This document shows positions 6,838 to 14,136 of a stretch of DNA of 16,437 bases, piece after piece. Both the position numbers and the translations under genes were made by a program. Source of the DNA: JAGWNR01 sp964565685. GTDB lineage: Bacteria > Patescibacteriota > Minisyncoccia > Phycocordibacterales > PALSA-1337. The notes below the pieces were generated by a model that saw nothing but the letters and a program-made list of their open reading frames with translations, searched no databases and had not been told where the DNA came from. Position 1 is the first letter of the stretch; each line of letters opens with the position of its first letter. The stretch is taken from contig CAZMFR010000012.1 of the NCBI GenBank assembly GCA_964565685.1, positions 1 to 16,437 on the forward strand, read 5' to 3'.

Positions 6838-8481
6838 ATGTCTGATTTTCCCTATAAAACAAAGAGCAGTCCTATACTTTTGAACAATGGAGATATTCTA
6901 ATATCCGTTCTAGTCTTTGCCGCAGTGGCGGTGACAGTTTTAACCGGTCTTGTAAACTGGGGAGCGACATTGCTTGCCGGTATTCGCGCTACGACCGCAA
7001 AGGAACAAGCTTTTCAAATCGCCGAGGCAGGCATCGACTATTATCGATGGCATTTGGCACAATATCCGACTGACTATGAGGACGGGACCGCGACATCCGG
7101 TCCTTATTATCATAATTTTTACGACAAAAACGGCAATCTGATCGGTGGCTATTCATTGGCTATAACGCCGCCGCCGCTCGGCTCTACAGAAGTCACTATA
7201 ATTTCTACCGGGACGACTACTTCTAACAAAAGCGTCAGGAGAGTAGTGCAAGCGATCCTTGCCGAGCCGTCTCTGGCGCAATATGCTGTGGTGTCTAACG
7301 ATTATATGCGATTTGGTACAGGTACGGTGGTAAACGGACCGATCACTTCAAACAAAGGCATTCATTTTGACGGCATAGCAAACAACGTCATATCGAGCGC
7401 AATGGCGACTTATACTGATCCAGATTATCAAAGTGGCGTTAGCAATGACAATGGCGGCAGTTGCACAAATCTTTCTTATGGTGTCCATACTTGCGTTAGC
7501 CCTGCTGATCCATCGCCGCCTAGCGCTGCGGCAAACAACACCGTTGTCTTTGCTGCAGGCAGGCAATATCCGATACCTGCTACTGATTTTGCCGGGCTCA
7601 CCGTCAATCTCCAGCAGTTAGAGACCACAGCAAACTCTGACGGATATAATTTTCCTCAATCGCAATACACATACACGACAGGATCAGGACGCAATCAGCG
7701 CACGGTGACCACAAACGGCCTCGGCTATCACATGGTTTTGAGCCCGCCGAATGCCAGTTATCCTAATGGATATTTTACGTTGTATGTTGTGACCGCTCTC
7801 GTTAGCGTGTCTTCGAGTTGCAGTAGCAACTCTACAGCCAGCGGTGAGCCGCAATGGGATACGAGAAGCATTCAATCAGAAGTGCCTTATACGCTCGGGA
7901 GCCAATCAAGCGGGGTATACCCGCTTCCTTCAAACGGGGTCATCTTCTTCCAAGACGATCTGTGGGTTGATGGTCAAATAAATGGCGCTCGCTTGACCAT
8001 CGCCGCAGGTATTTTGCCTGATCCGGGGATCAATTATGATCCGAGCATAAATGTCGGTGGAGTCAATAATGAAGACAACGGCAGTCTCCTTTATACGAAA
8101 TTCAATGGAAACGATACTATAGGTCTCATTGCCCAAGGAAACATAAATGTGCCGCTCGAAAGTCCGGACAATGTGACTGTTGACGCGGCCCTAATGGCAG
8201 AAAATGGCCGCGTTGGAAGATATTATTATTCCTCATATTGCAACATAACAGACCCGAGCTACCCAAGCAGTTCTTCGAATGCATATTATTACGATCGGTC
8301 GACGCTAAATCTGGATGGAATGATAGCTACGAATCAGCGCTACGGTTTTGCATATACCGATGGCACTGGATATACAAACCGTAATCTGAACTATGACGCC
8401 AATCTGCTATATAGTCCGCCACCGAATTTTCCTCTTGCCTCTACCCAATATCAAATGGCATCATGGAAACAGATCCAATAG
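6838..8481 (+). CDS. PilX-like pilus assembly protein
   Basis: This 547-residue protein has one N-terminal membrane helix (about residues 19-41) preceded by a short basic segment and NNGDILISVLVFAAV. The Gly18-Asp19 position fits a prepilin peptidase site, but the Phe at +1 and Glu at +5 of classical pilins are replaced by Asp and Ser. The conserved PilX/GspK-like segment follows at 55-74 (KEQAFQIAEAGIDYYRWHLA). The extracellular part has runs typical of CPR PilX-like proteins (TGTVVNGPITSNKGIHFDG, later IGLIAQGNINVP and NLDGMIATNQRYGFAY), suggesting a beta-helical or filamentous beta fold. It is the last pilus gene of the block. I infer a minor pilin at the pilus tip. The absence of Glu5 would fit a tip subunit, as in GspK, rather than a major pilin. 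Confidence 0.75.
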   Translation: MSDFPYKTKSSPILLNNGDILISVLVFAAVAVTVLTGLVNWGATLLAGIRATTAKEQAFQIAEAGIDYYRWHLAQYPTDYEDGTATSGPYYHNFYDKNGNLIGGYSLAITPPPLGSTEVTIISTGTTTSNKSVRRVVQAILAEPSLAQYAVVSNDYMRFGTGTVVNGPITSNKGIHFDGIANNVISSAMATYTDPDYQSGVSNDNGGSCTNLSYGVHTCVSPADPSPPSAAANNTVVFAAGRQYPIPATDFAGLTVNLQQLETTANSDGYNFPQSQYTYTTGSGRNQRTVTTNGLGYHMVLSPPNASYPNGYFTLYVVTALVSVSSSCSSNSTASGEPQWDTRSIQSEVPYTLGSQSSGVYPLPSNGVIFFQDDLWVDGQINGARLTIAAGILPDPGINYDPSINVGGVNNEDNGSLLYTKFNGNDTIGLIAQGNINVPLESPDNVTVDAALMAENGRVGRYYYSSYCNITDPSYPSSSSNAYYYDRSTLNLDGMIATNQRYGFAYTDGTGYTNRNLNYDANLLYSPPPNFPLASTQYQMASWKQIQ

Positions 8482-8623
8482 AATCACATCGCGCTTTTCT
8501 TTCATTAGTATATTTTACATAGGTAAACGGATGAATCTTTCAATAGAAAGTGTCTAGTCGAAGATCAACGCGACTGGATTTTTGACTGGAGATTCGGGAC
8601 TTTCTACTTTCGGCTTTGTGCCT

Positions 8624-8629
8624 TATACT
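8624..8629 (+). promoter_or_regulatory. -10 promoter of tpiA-pgk
   Basis: TATACT lies exactly 6 nt before ATG 8636, the same distance as for pilB, recJ and hit, so the transcript is predicted to be leaderless. There is no TG extension here and no clear -35. The 8482-8623 gap also holds a small CTTTC-AATA-GAAAG inverted repeat without a T-run. Confidence 0.55.
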
Positions 8630-8635
8630 TATCCT

Positions 8636-9427
8636 ATGCCATCAAAATCAAAGATTCTTCTCGTCGGCAATTGGAAGATGAACCCAGCGCGGATGGAAGA
8701 TGCCCGGTACATTATATCCGCTTATAAAAAAGTGTCCGCAAAACTCGAACACACCTCTATTATCGCTTGCCCGCCATTTGTCTATCTGTCGTCCGCGATT
8801 TCCCTGAAAAAGAATCAAAAAAATAGGTCAAGGAGTCCGGCGCGCATAATCGCTGGCGCGCAGAATGTCTTTTTTGAAAGCGAAGGTGCTTTTACGGGCG
8901 AGGTGAGCGCAAAGATGTTGCGGGATATGGGTATTTCATATGTCATTGTCGGCCATTCCGAGCGCAGAAAGATGGGCGAAACGGACGAGATCGTCTCAAA
9001 AAAAGCACTGGCCGCCATAACTGCAGGCATTTGCCCTATCATATGCGTAGGCGAAGCCGTCCACGATGCCGACGGCGCATATTTGACCGTCATAAAGGAA
9101 CAGTTAAAGAAATCTTTGCCGGAGGTTTCAAAAACTTCGGTGTCAAAGATCGTGATCGCCTACGAACCGATCTGGGCAATCGGAGCAAAAGAGGCGATGA
9201 AGCCGGAACAGATCCGCGAGATGGCCCTTTTCATAAAGAAAGTCATCGCAGATATTTTTGGGCGTGATGCAGGTCTCGAACTGCCGGTTCTGTATGGCGG
9301 TTCGGTCAATTGGCGAAACGCCGGCGACATCATTCGTATCGGCGGAGTGGAGGGACTGCTCGTCGGTCGCGAGAGCGTGAACGTGCCGGGTTTTGTCGAG
9401 CTAGCCAAGGCAGTGGATGAAGCATGA
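8636..9427 (+). CDS. tpiA: Triosephosphate isomerase
   Basis: The enzyme interconverts dihydroxyacetone phosphate and glyceraldehyde-3-phosphate in cytoplasmic glycolysis. The 263 residues are near the usual 250. All catalytic motifs are present: GNWKMN with Lys14, IVGHSERR with His107, AYEPIWAIG with Glu177, and the phosphate-binding YGGSVN and GLLVGR stretches. I place the start at ATG 8636 (MPSKSKILLVGNWK), right after the -10 box. An earlier in-frame TTG at 8582 would add 18 residues encoded by the promoter itself. A short basic insertion (KKNQKNRSRSPAR, about residues 60-72) sits before GAQN and comes from a purine-rich stretch. The stop TGA overlaps the pgk ATG (ATGA), so the two are translationally coupled. 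Confidence 0.95.
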   Translation: MPSKSKILLVGNWKMNPARMEDARYIISAYKKVSAKLEHTSIIACPPFVYLSSAISLKKNQKNRSRSPARIIAGAQNVFFESEGAFTGEVSAKMLRDMGISYVIVGHSERRKMGETDEIVSKKALAAITAGICPIICVGEAVHDADGAYLTVIKEQLKKSLPEVSKTSVSKIVIAYEPIWAIGAKEAMKPEQIREMALFIKKVIADIFGRDAGLELPVLYGGSVNWRNAGDIIRIGGVEGLLVGRESVNVPGFVELAKAVDEA

Positions 9428-10590
9428 AAACTATAGATCAAGCAAAAATAAAAGCCGGCACTCGCGTCATCTTGCGTGCGGATTTCAATGTGGCAGTGCA
9501 GGATGGCATGGTCATAGATGATTTTAGGATAAGGAAAACGCTTCAAACGCTTGATTTTTTGAAGAAGAAGGGCGCGAATGTGCTCATTGTCAGCCATATC
9601 GACAAAGTTGCCGGGTCGAAAGACGAGCCAACATTGCGACCTGTGGTCGATGTTTTGAACAAGCTCGGTTTTTTGTGCGAATTTGCCGAAACAATAGAAG
9701 AAGCACATAAAATATCTTTGGAAAAAACAGGGCAAGAAAAAGCCGCATTTACTTTACTTGAAAATATCCGCAATTATCCAGGTGAAGAGACCAATGATCC
9801 CGCTTTTGCGAAAAGACTCGCCGATCTCGGGGATATTTATATAAACGATGCTTTTTCTGTCTCACATCGAGCGCATGCGTCTATCGTCGGCGTGCCAAAG
9901 CTTCTGCCTCATTTTGCCGGATTCCAGTTTGTGCTCGAGGTTGAAAACCTATCGCGAGCTTTCCATCCATCGCACCCATTCCTCTTCATACTTGGCGGGG
10001 CGAAATTTGATACGAAACTGCCGCTTGTACAAAAGTTTTTGGATAAGGCGGATGATATTTTCATCGGCGGCGCTCTGTCTAATGATTTTTTCCGGGCTAT
10101 AGGGTTTGAAGTCGGAAAGTCCACTGTTTCTGTTTCGAAAATAGACTTTGACGGGATGCTTTCTAATAAAAAAATAATCTTGCCTGTTGACGTTATTGTC
10201 GTCGATCCTGCCGGTTCGCAGAAGGTTCTCGATCCTGATAAGCTCGGAAAAGAAGAGAGAATCCTTGATGCCGGTCCAAAGACCGTCGCTCTGCTTGGAA
10301 AAAAGATAGACGCCGCTAAATTCATCCTTTGGAACGGCCCGCTCGGCAATTATGAGAACGGATATAAGGGACCGACGCAGGAGCTGGCTAGAATGATCGC
10401 GACGGCTACTTTTAATGATGGTACAGAATCGATCGTCGGTGGGGGCGACACTCTCGCGGCTATTGTGGAATTGAAGCAGACCAGCGGCGAATCACTCGAA
10501 AAATCTTTCACCTTTGTCTCGACGGGCGGCGGGGCCATGCTAGATTTCTTGGCGAAGGGAACATTGCCAGGGATTCTAGCGCTTAATTAA
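9424..10590 (+). CDS. pgk: Phosphoglycerate kinase
   Basis: It transfers phosphate between 1,3-bisphosphoglycerate and ADP, the first ATP-forming step of lower glycolysis. The 388 residues match the family. Motifs in order: RADFNV (18-23), ENIRNYPGEE, NDAFSVSHRAHAS, GGAKFDTKLPLV, LWNGPLGNYE, VGGGDTLAA (338-346) and STGGGAMLDFL near the C-terminus. Several are slightly divergent: Ala for Val in RxDFN, Asn for Arg/Phe in LLENxRxxP, and AKFDTK for AKVSDK, as in other CPR sequences. The ATG at 9424 overlaps the tpiA stop by 4 nt. The gene ends in TAA at 10588-10590 and overlaps by 8 bp the end of the convergent gene on the other strand. Confidence 0.95.
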   Translation: MKTIDQAKIKAGTRVILRADFNVAVQDGMVIDDFRIRKTLQTLDFLKKKGANVLIVSHIDKVAGSKDEPTLRPVVDVLNKLGFLCEFAETIEEAHKISLEKTGQEKAAFTLLENIRNYPGEETNDPAFAKRLADLGDIYINDAFSVSHRAHASIVGVPKLLPHFAGFQFVLEVENLSRAFHPSHPFLFILGGAKFDTKLPLVQKFLDKADDIFIGGALSNDFFRAIGFEVGKSTVSVSKIDFDGMLSNKKIILPVDVIVVDPAGSQKVLDPDKLGKEERILDAGPKTVALLGKKIDAAKFILWNGPLGNYENGYKGPTQELARMIATATFNDGTESIVGGGDTLAAIVELKQTSGESLEKSFTFVSTGGGAMLDFLAKGTLPGILALN

Positions 10591-11131
10591 TTGTTCCTTG
10601 GACTGCCGGAGCGATGAATCTTACTTCGTTCATTGCCGCTACATTTTTAATTCCGTTTATCGGAATGCCTGCGCGAATAGAATCAAATTGCGGAAAATTG
10701 CTTATGATCTCTCCGCCCAGACCTTGAATGTATTGCAGGAGAGCATCGGTGTCAGTGGCTGTTATGTCGACCAATACTCGTCCTTGCGCGTCGGTGCTTA
10801 TATCCACTCTTTGGACAGGCACTTCTCTTGTGATGGGAATGCCGGATTGCATGTCCATATAATAGAGGAGCTGGGAATCGATCTTTTGTTCAACCGGGGT
10901 GAGATTGCTTTTCCGTTGTTCTAAAGCCGAGATTTGCTCGAGTGCAGTCGTCGATAATTGTTTCATAGTTGGAGACGCACTCGTAGCGGCTTGCATATTC
11001 TGTTGGGCATCCGCTGAACTGGTATTTCCATTAATGTTCTCAACATTGTTGGTGATAGTTTGTAAGTGCATTCCGAATATCGATCCAACGGCGACAGCGA
11101 TTGACACAAAGAGGTTGTTGATCCAAGTCAT
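10583..11131 (-). CDS. Exported hypothetical protein resembling subtilase N-terminal regions
   Basis: The 182-residue protein starts with a hydrophobic segment (WINNLFVSIAVAVGSIFGM), a probable signal peptide or membrane anchor. A Ser/Thr/Gln/Asn-rich linker and a probable coiled coil follow (about 55-90, with TALEQISALEQRKSNLTPVEQKIDSQLL). The C-terminal ~75 residues form an alpha/beta unit: VDITATDTDALLQYIQGLGG, a short strand with SIRAGIP, then VAAMNEVRFIAPA. A similar unit, as I recall it, precedes the catalytic domain in many secreted S8 peptidases, where it behaves like an inhibitor/propeptide-type domain, but no protease domain is present here. Its ATG comes 1 nt after the TAA of the HIT gene, so the two are co-transcribed and coupled. 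The function is unknown. Confidence 0.7.
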   Translation of the reverse strand: MTWINNLFVSIAVAVGSIFGMHLQTITNNVENINGNTSSADAQQNMQAATSASPTMKQLSTTALEQISALEQRKSNLTPVEQKIDSQLLYYMDMQSGIPITREVPVQRVDISTDAQGRVLVDITATDTDALLQYIQGLGGEIISNFPQFDSIRAGIPINGIKNVAAMNEVRFIAPAVQGTIN

Positions 11132-11132
11132 C

Positions 11133-11495
11133 TTATTTTAGGTTTTTTGTTATTTTAATTTTATTTCCTTCAAAATCCATCTTATCTCCCTTTACCTTGT
11201 CGTTCGGAAAAACCCATATATGCGCATGTTCGACTTCGTCGCCGACGATTTTACTTAAAATAAATTCAGTGTCGAATGCTTTTTGTTGAGCAACGGCGAT
11301 TTTCTTGACCACCTGAAAGTATTGGCCGATATTCGGAACGTCCCAAACCCAGCGATAATGCTTTTTGGGAATTACTTGGACATGTCCAGGAGATTGTGGA
11401 TGAATGTCGAGGAACGCTAAAAAATCGTCGTCCTCATAAACGATGTTCGCTGGAATTTCCTTTTTTATTATTTTGCAGAAGATGCAGTTTGGCAT
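11133..11495 (-). CDS. HIT-family (histidine triad) nucleotide-binding hydrolase
   Basis: The 120-residue protein has the HIT/HINT fold signature: CIFCKIIKKEIPANIVYEDDDFLAFLDIHP at the N-terminus, with a Cys4/Cys7 zinc-type pair, then PGHVQVIPKKHY, and the triad region GDEVEHAHIWVFP. The family hydrolyses or transfers nucleotide phosphoramidates in the cytoplasm. The triad reads His90-Ala-His92-Ile-Trp94: the first and the nucleophilic middle histidine are present, and the third is Trp. The start is ATG 11495, exactly 6 nt after an extended -10 box. The downstream exported protein begins 1 nt after its stop. The substrate is unknown. Confidence 0.88.
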   Translation of the reverse strand: MPNCIFCKIIKKEIPANIVYEDDDFLAFLDIHPQSPGHVQVIPKKHYRWVWDVPNIGQYFQVVKKIAVAQQKAFDTEFILSKIVGDEVEHAHIWVFPNDKVKGDKMDFEGNKIKITKNLK

Positions 11496-11501
11496 GGATA
11501 T

Positions 11502-11510
11502 ATTTTATCA
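11502..11510 (-). promoter_or_regulatory. Extended -10 promoter of the HIT gene
   Basis: On the - strand TGATAAAAT (TGN plus TAAAAT) is followed by exactly 6 nt and then the ATG. The same 9-mer serves rnhA at 14418-14426. A leaderless mRNA is predicted. Confidence 0.6.
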
Positions 11511-11556
11511 CATGTCTCTGATTCACACATGATATATGAAGGCCTATTCGCCATTA

Positions 11557-11587
11557 TAAAAAGAAAGACCCCGTATTTCGCACGGGG
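11557..11587 (-). terminator. Rho-independent terminator of the DnaA-IV gene
   Basis: Read on the - strand, CCCCGT and ACGGGG form a 6-bp GC-rich stem around a 7-nt loop, followed by a T-rich run TCTTTCTTTTT. It begins about 10 nt after the stop codon at 11597 and insulates the HIT promoter downstream. Confidence 0.85.
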
Positions 11588-11596
11588 CTTGGTAGA

Positions 11597-12067
11597 TCAA
11601 ATCTGGTAGTTGATGGGGATACCGTTCTTCTTTATTAGATTAAAACGGACGTCCAAGATGGCCTTGGCCCTATTGTGCGATTCGCAAAACGCAAGATCAT
11701 TGGTCGCTAGTAGATTATCTGCTGACGCAACCTCATGCGATATAGTGGAATGATCCCGTCCCCCGAACCGGTCGCCGATTTCCCTGGTGTTCCCAAGACC
11801 GTAGTCTTTGTATGATAAGTGCGCAGCTGATACCCGTGCATTCACTAGATGTGTGGTACGATTCTTGCTCAGGAGTTGTTTAAGCATCACTTTCCACACT
11901 TTGCAAGTGACTTCTAGGACGACGTCTATAGAATCCTCACCGCATTCGTCGACATGCACCGGCTCTCTCGCATGATTTTTCCCAAGCATAGATCGCTCTA
12001 GCCGTTCGATTCTTCGTATTAGATCATCAACCGATCGATTTAGATCTCTCATATTTTTTTTGCTCAT
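11597..12067 (-). CDS. Stand-alone DnaA domain-IV-like DNA-binding protein
   Basis: The 156-residue protein has a charged N-terminal coiled coil (MSKKNMRDLNRSVDDLIRRI and on to about residue 30), a short acidic linker, and at about 45-138 a helical domain matching DnaA domain IV. Matching points are LLSKNR, an Arg78 at the position of the DnaA base-contacting arginine, REIGDRFGGRDH (95-106) and the signature GGRDHSTISH (102-111). There is no AAA+ ATPase domain, so it is not DnaA itself. I chose ATG 12067, which has a good Shine-Dalgarno sequence (GAAGGA) 6-7 nt upstream; an in-frame TTG at 12151 would run through a hairpin. A terminator follows. The family match suggests binding to DnaA-box-like sites as a replication modulator or transcription regulator, which is inference. 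It is divergent from recJ. Confidence 0.75.
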   Translation of the reverse strand: MSKKNMRDLNRSVDDLIRRIERLERSMLGKNHAREPVHVDECGEDSIDVVLEVTCKVWKVMLKQLLSKNRTTHLVNARVSAAHLSYKDYGLGNTREIGDRFGGRDHSTISHEVASADNLLATNDLAFCESHNRAKAILDVRFNLIKKNGIPINYQI

Positions 12068-12082
12068 AACAAATTCCTTCGG

Positions 12083-12126
12083 GGTTATTTTTAGCTCGCT
12101 TATGCGAGCGTTTCTGAAAAATAACC
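12083..12126 (-). promoter_or_regulatory. Two-step hairpin in the leader of the DnaA-IV gene
   Basis: A perfect 10-bp outer stem (GGTTATTTTT at 12083-12092 with AAAAATAACC at 12117-12126) encloses an inner 6-bp stem GCTCGC/GCGAGC (12094-12099 and 12104-12109) with a 4-nt loop. The internal loop is lopsided (1 nt against 7). In the transcript it ends a few nt before the GAAGGA ribosome site at 12075-12080, so it could control translation; a protein-binding palindrome is the alternative. There is no T-run, so it is not a simple terminator. Confidence 0.55.
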
Positions 12127-12131
12127 TACCA

Positions 12132-12191
12132 TTATTTTTCAAATAAGTCAATAAAACCCCCTCGATCGGATTTATTGGGATGTATAGTCAT
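12132..12191 (-). CDS. Possible 19-codon leader ORF upstream of the DnaA-IV gene
   Basis: Within the ~200-nt leader, ATG 12191 opens a 19-residue ORF (MTIHPNKSDRGGFIDLFEK) ending in TAA at 12132-12134. A weak GAGAAG lies 5 nt upstream. The stop is 5 nt before the outer arm of the leader hairpin, so its translation could affect folding. Chance occurrence is quite possible. Confidence 0.2.
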   Translation of the reverse strand: MTIHPNKSDRGGFIDLFEK

Positions 12192-12270
12192 GATGTCTTC
12201 TCTATCACGCCCTTATTTGTTTCTGTATGACGAATTTCTTGAAGAATAGACGGCAAGTCGCTGAACCAGT

Positions 12271-12298
12271 TTTATACTCCGCTACAGATATATGTCAA
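12271..12298 (-). promoter_or_regulatory. Sigma-70-type promoter of the DnaA-IV gene
   Basis: On the - strand TTGACA (12293-12298) and TATAAA (12271-12276) are separated by 16 nt, the clearest -35/-10 pair in the window. It would give a leader of about 200 nt before ATG 12067. A second candidate nearer the gene, TTGACT-17 nt-TAGGTT, begins at about 12152. Confidence 0.6.
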
Positions 12299-12319
12299 GA
12301 AAATTTTGTTCCGGCGGCG

Positions 12320-12328
12320 TGATATAAT
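12320..12328 (+). promoter_or_regulatory. Extended -10 promoter of recJ
   Basis: TGATATAAT is a perfect extended -10 box. Six nt later is the GTG at 12335, so the recJ transcript is predicted to start at its own start codon. This spacing supports GTG as the true start. Confidence 0.65.
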
Positions 12329-12334
12329 CCCCAG

Positions 12335-14101
12335 GTGAGATACACCCTTCAACCAGAGATTCCGGTAGACGCGCGAAAGAGACTGATAGAATATTCCGAT
12401 CTGTCAGCACGGCTCCTGTGGAACCGAAATATAGACGACAGACAATCGGCGCAGGCATTTCTCCAACCAGATTTTTCTGCTTCGCATGACCCGTTCCTCT
12501 TGAAAGACGCGGAAAAGGCCGCGCAAAGAATCATACTTGCCATAAAAAAAGGAGAGAAGATAGTCATCTATAGCGACTACGATACGGACGGCATCCCGGC
12601 AGGGGCAATGTTCCATGGTTTTTTTAAAAAGATCGGATTCAAAAATTTTTACAACTATATACCGCATCGACACGATGAGGGATTCGGTCTAAACGATGAT
12701 GCGGTCAAGGAGATCGCTGACAACGGCACAAAGCTTCTCGTCACCCTCGATTGCGGCATCACCGATGTCGGTCCTGTCAATACCGCGTGCGATATGGGAA
12801 TAGATGTGATCATCACCGATCACCATGCTCCTCCAGCCGAAATGCCTAGAGCTTTCGCTATCGTCAACCCAAAGCAGGACGGATGCATCTACCCCGAAAA
12901 AAATCTCTGCGGCGCGGGAGTCGGATGGAAGCTGATTCAAGCGATTTTAAAAAAAGAGCGCTTTGGCATGAAAGAAGGCCAGGAAAAATGGTTGCTCGAC
13001 ATGGTAGGCATAGCCACTCTATCGGATATGGTTTCCCTCACTGGCGAAAACAGGATCCTGGCATATTATGGTTTGGCTGTTCTGCGAAAGTCTCCGCGAA
13101 AGGGGCTAGTCCATCTCCTCCAAAAGATCGGCGTAAAACAAAAAGACATAGTCGAGGATGACGTAGGTTTTTCTATCTCTCCACGCATAAATGCCGCCTC
13201 GCGAATGGGTGCGCCCATGGACGCCTTCTCGCTCCTCGTGGCGGAAGACGATAATGAGGCCGAGCGTTTGGCCGAACATCTCGATCATATAAATAACGAG
13301 AGAAAGGGCGTCGTCGCTAGTCTGGTCAAAGAGGTCAAGAGGAAGATAAGGGAAAGATATGGCAAGGAACCGGCGAGCATGGCGACCTCTATGCCCAGCG
13401 TTCTGGTTCTCGGCAGTCCGAATTGGCGACCATCGCTCCTGGGTCTGGCGGCAAACACATGTGCCGAAGAATTCAATCGCCCGGTATTTTTGTGGGGACG
13501 AGATGGAGATGGCCTGTACAAGGGCTCTTGCCGCGTTGGCAATGGTGACGCGATACATCTGGTCGAGCTCATGACTGCCGCTCCCGCTTTGACATTTACC
13601 CAATTCGGCGGGCATATGGGCGCCGGGGGATTCACTGTGAGCAAAGAGGTCGTCTTTGATCTCGAGAAGATATTGAACGCAGCGTATGAAAGGATCAAGA
13701 TCCAAGATCAAAATTCAAAGAACCAAGAAAATTCAGAGCAAAATTTTGTCGATGGAATTATTAATATAAATGATATTACTTGGGCTCTTTTCGATGAAGT
13801 GAACAAATTCGCGCCGTTTGGCATGGACAACCCAAGGCCGATTTTTATGATAAAAGACGCGACCATTGCTGCGGTCAAACATTTTGGCAAGGAGAAGAAT
13901 CATCTGGAGCTTCTTTTGGAAAAAGACCCACAGATTAGCGGAAGCGGAGGCACAATCTCAGCCATCGCTTTCTTTAAAAAATCAGAAGATTTTGCCGTCA
14001 AGCTCGAGATCGGTGCAAAAGCGACCATTATCGGTTCTTTGGAGAGATCCACTTTCAAGCGAAATCCAGAGTTGCGCGTCAGGATTTTGGATGTACAATA
14101 A
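12335..14101 (+). CDS. recJ: Single-stranded-DNA-specific exonuclease RecJ
   Basis: RecJ is a 5'-3' exonuclease on single-stranded DNA used in recombination and repair. The 588 residues fit the family. DHH-domain motifs: YSDYDTDG (79-86), VTLDCGIT, ITDHHAPP with DHH at 162-164, GAGVGWKLIQAIL, IATLSDMVSL and SPRINAASRMG. The DHHA1 part has FGGHMGAGGFTV, followed by an OB-fold-like end containing KFAPFGMDNPRPIF. The first motif has Thr where Val is common (DYDTDG), with the metal-binding Asp residues kept. Between DHHA1 and the OB fold a low-complexity linker of about 22 residues (IKIQDQNSKNQENSEQNF) comes from a purine-rich repeat tract. The start is GTG 12335, set by the -10 spacing. Confidence 0.95.
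   Translation: MRYTLQPEIPVDARKRLIEYSDLSARLLWNRNIDDRQSAQAFLQPDFSASHDPFLLKDAEKAAQRIILAIKKGEKIVIYSDYDTDGIPAGAMFHGFFKKIGFKNFYNYIPHRHDEGFGLNDDAVKEIADNGTKLLVTLDCGITDVGPVNTACDMGIDVIITDHHAPPAEMPRAFAIVNPKQDGCIYPEKNLCGAGVGWKLIQAILKKERFGMKEGQEKWLLDMVGIATLSDMVSLTGENRILAYYGLAVLRKSPRKGLVHLLQKIGVKQKDIVEDDVGFSISPRINAASRMGAPMDAFSLLVAEDDNEAERLAEHLDHINNERKGVVASLVKEVKRKIRERYGKEPASMATSMPSVLVLGSPNWRPSLLGLAANTCAEEFNRPVFLWGRDGDGLYKGSCRVGNGDAIHLVELMTAAPALTFTQFGGHMGAGGFTVSKEVVFDLEKILNAAYERIKIQDQNSKNQENSEQNFVDGIININDITWALFDEVNKFAPFGMDNPRPIFMIKDATIAAVKHFGKEKNHLELLLEKDPQISGSGGTISAIAFFKKSEDFAVKLEIGAKATIIGSLERSTFKRNPELRVRILDVQ
13692..13747 (+). repeat. Low-complexity tract inside recJ
   Basis: Short near-repeats of AAGATC/CAAAATTC type (AGGATCAAGATCCAAGATCA, then AATTCAAAGAACCAAG) encode a Gln/Asn/Lys-rich linker between the DHHA1 and OB-fold parts of RecJ. 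The composition differs from the rest of the gene and resembles the other low-complexity tracts in this window. Confidence 0.5.
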
Positions 14102-14136
14102 TAGAGGCAGTACAAACAATCAACCAGGATTTTTTC

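Noticed and set aside
6735..6845. 36-codon ORF bridging the second minor pilin and the PilX-like gene
   Set aside because: It has an ATGA overlap but starts in a purine tract and contains the promoter of the next gene; no protein-like pattern.
8582..8635. TTG 8582 as the start of tpiA
   Set aside because: The added 18 residues are encoded by the promoter region, and known enzymes begin close to GNWKMN.
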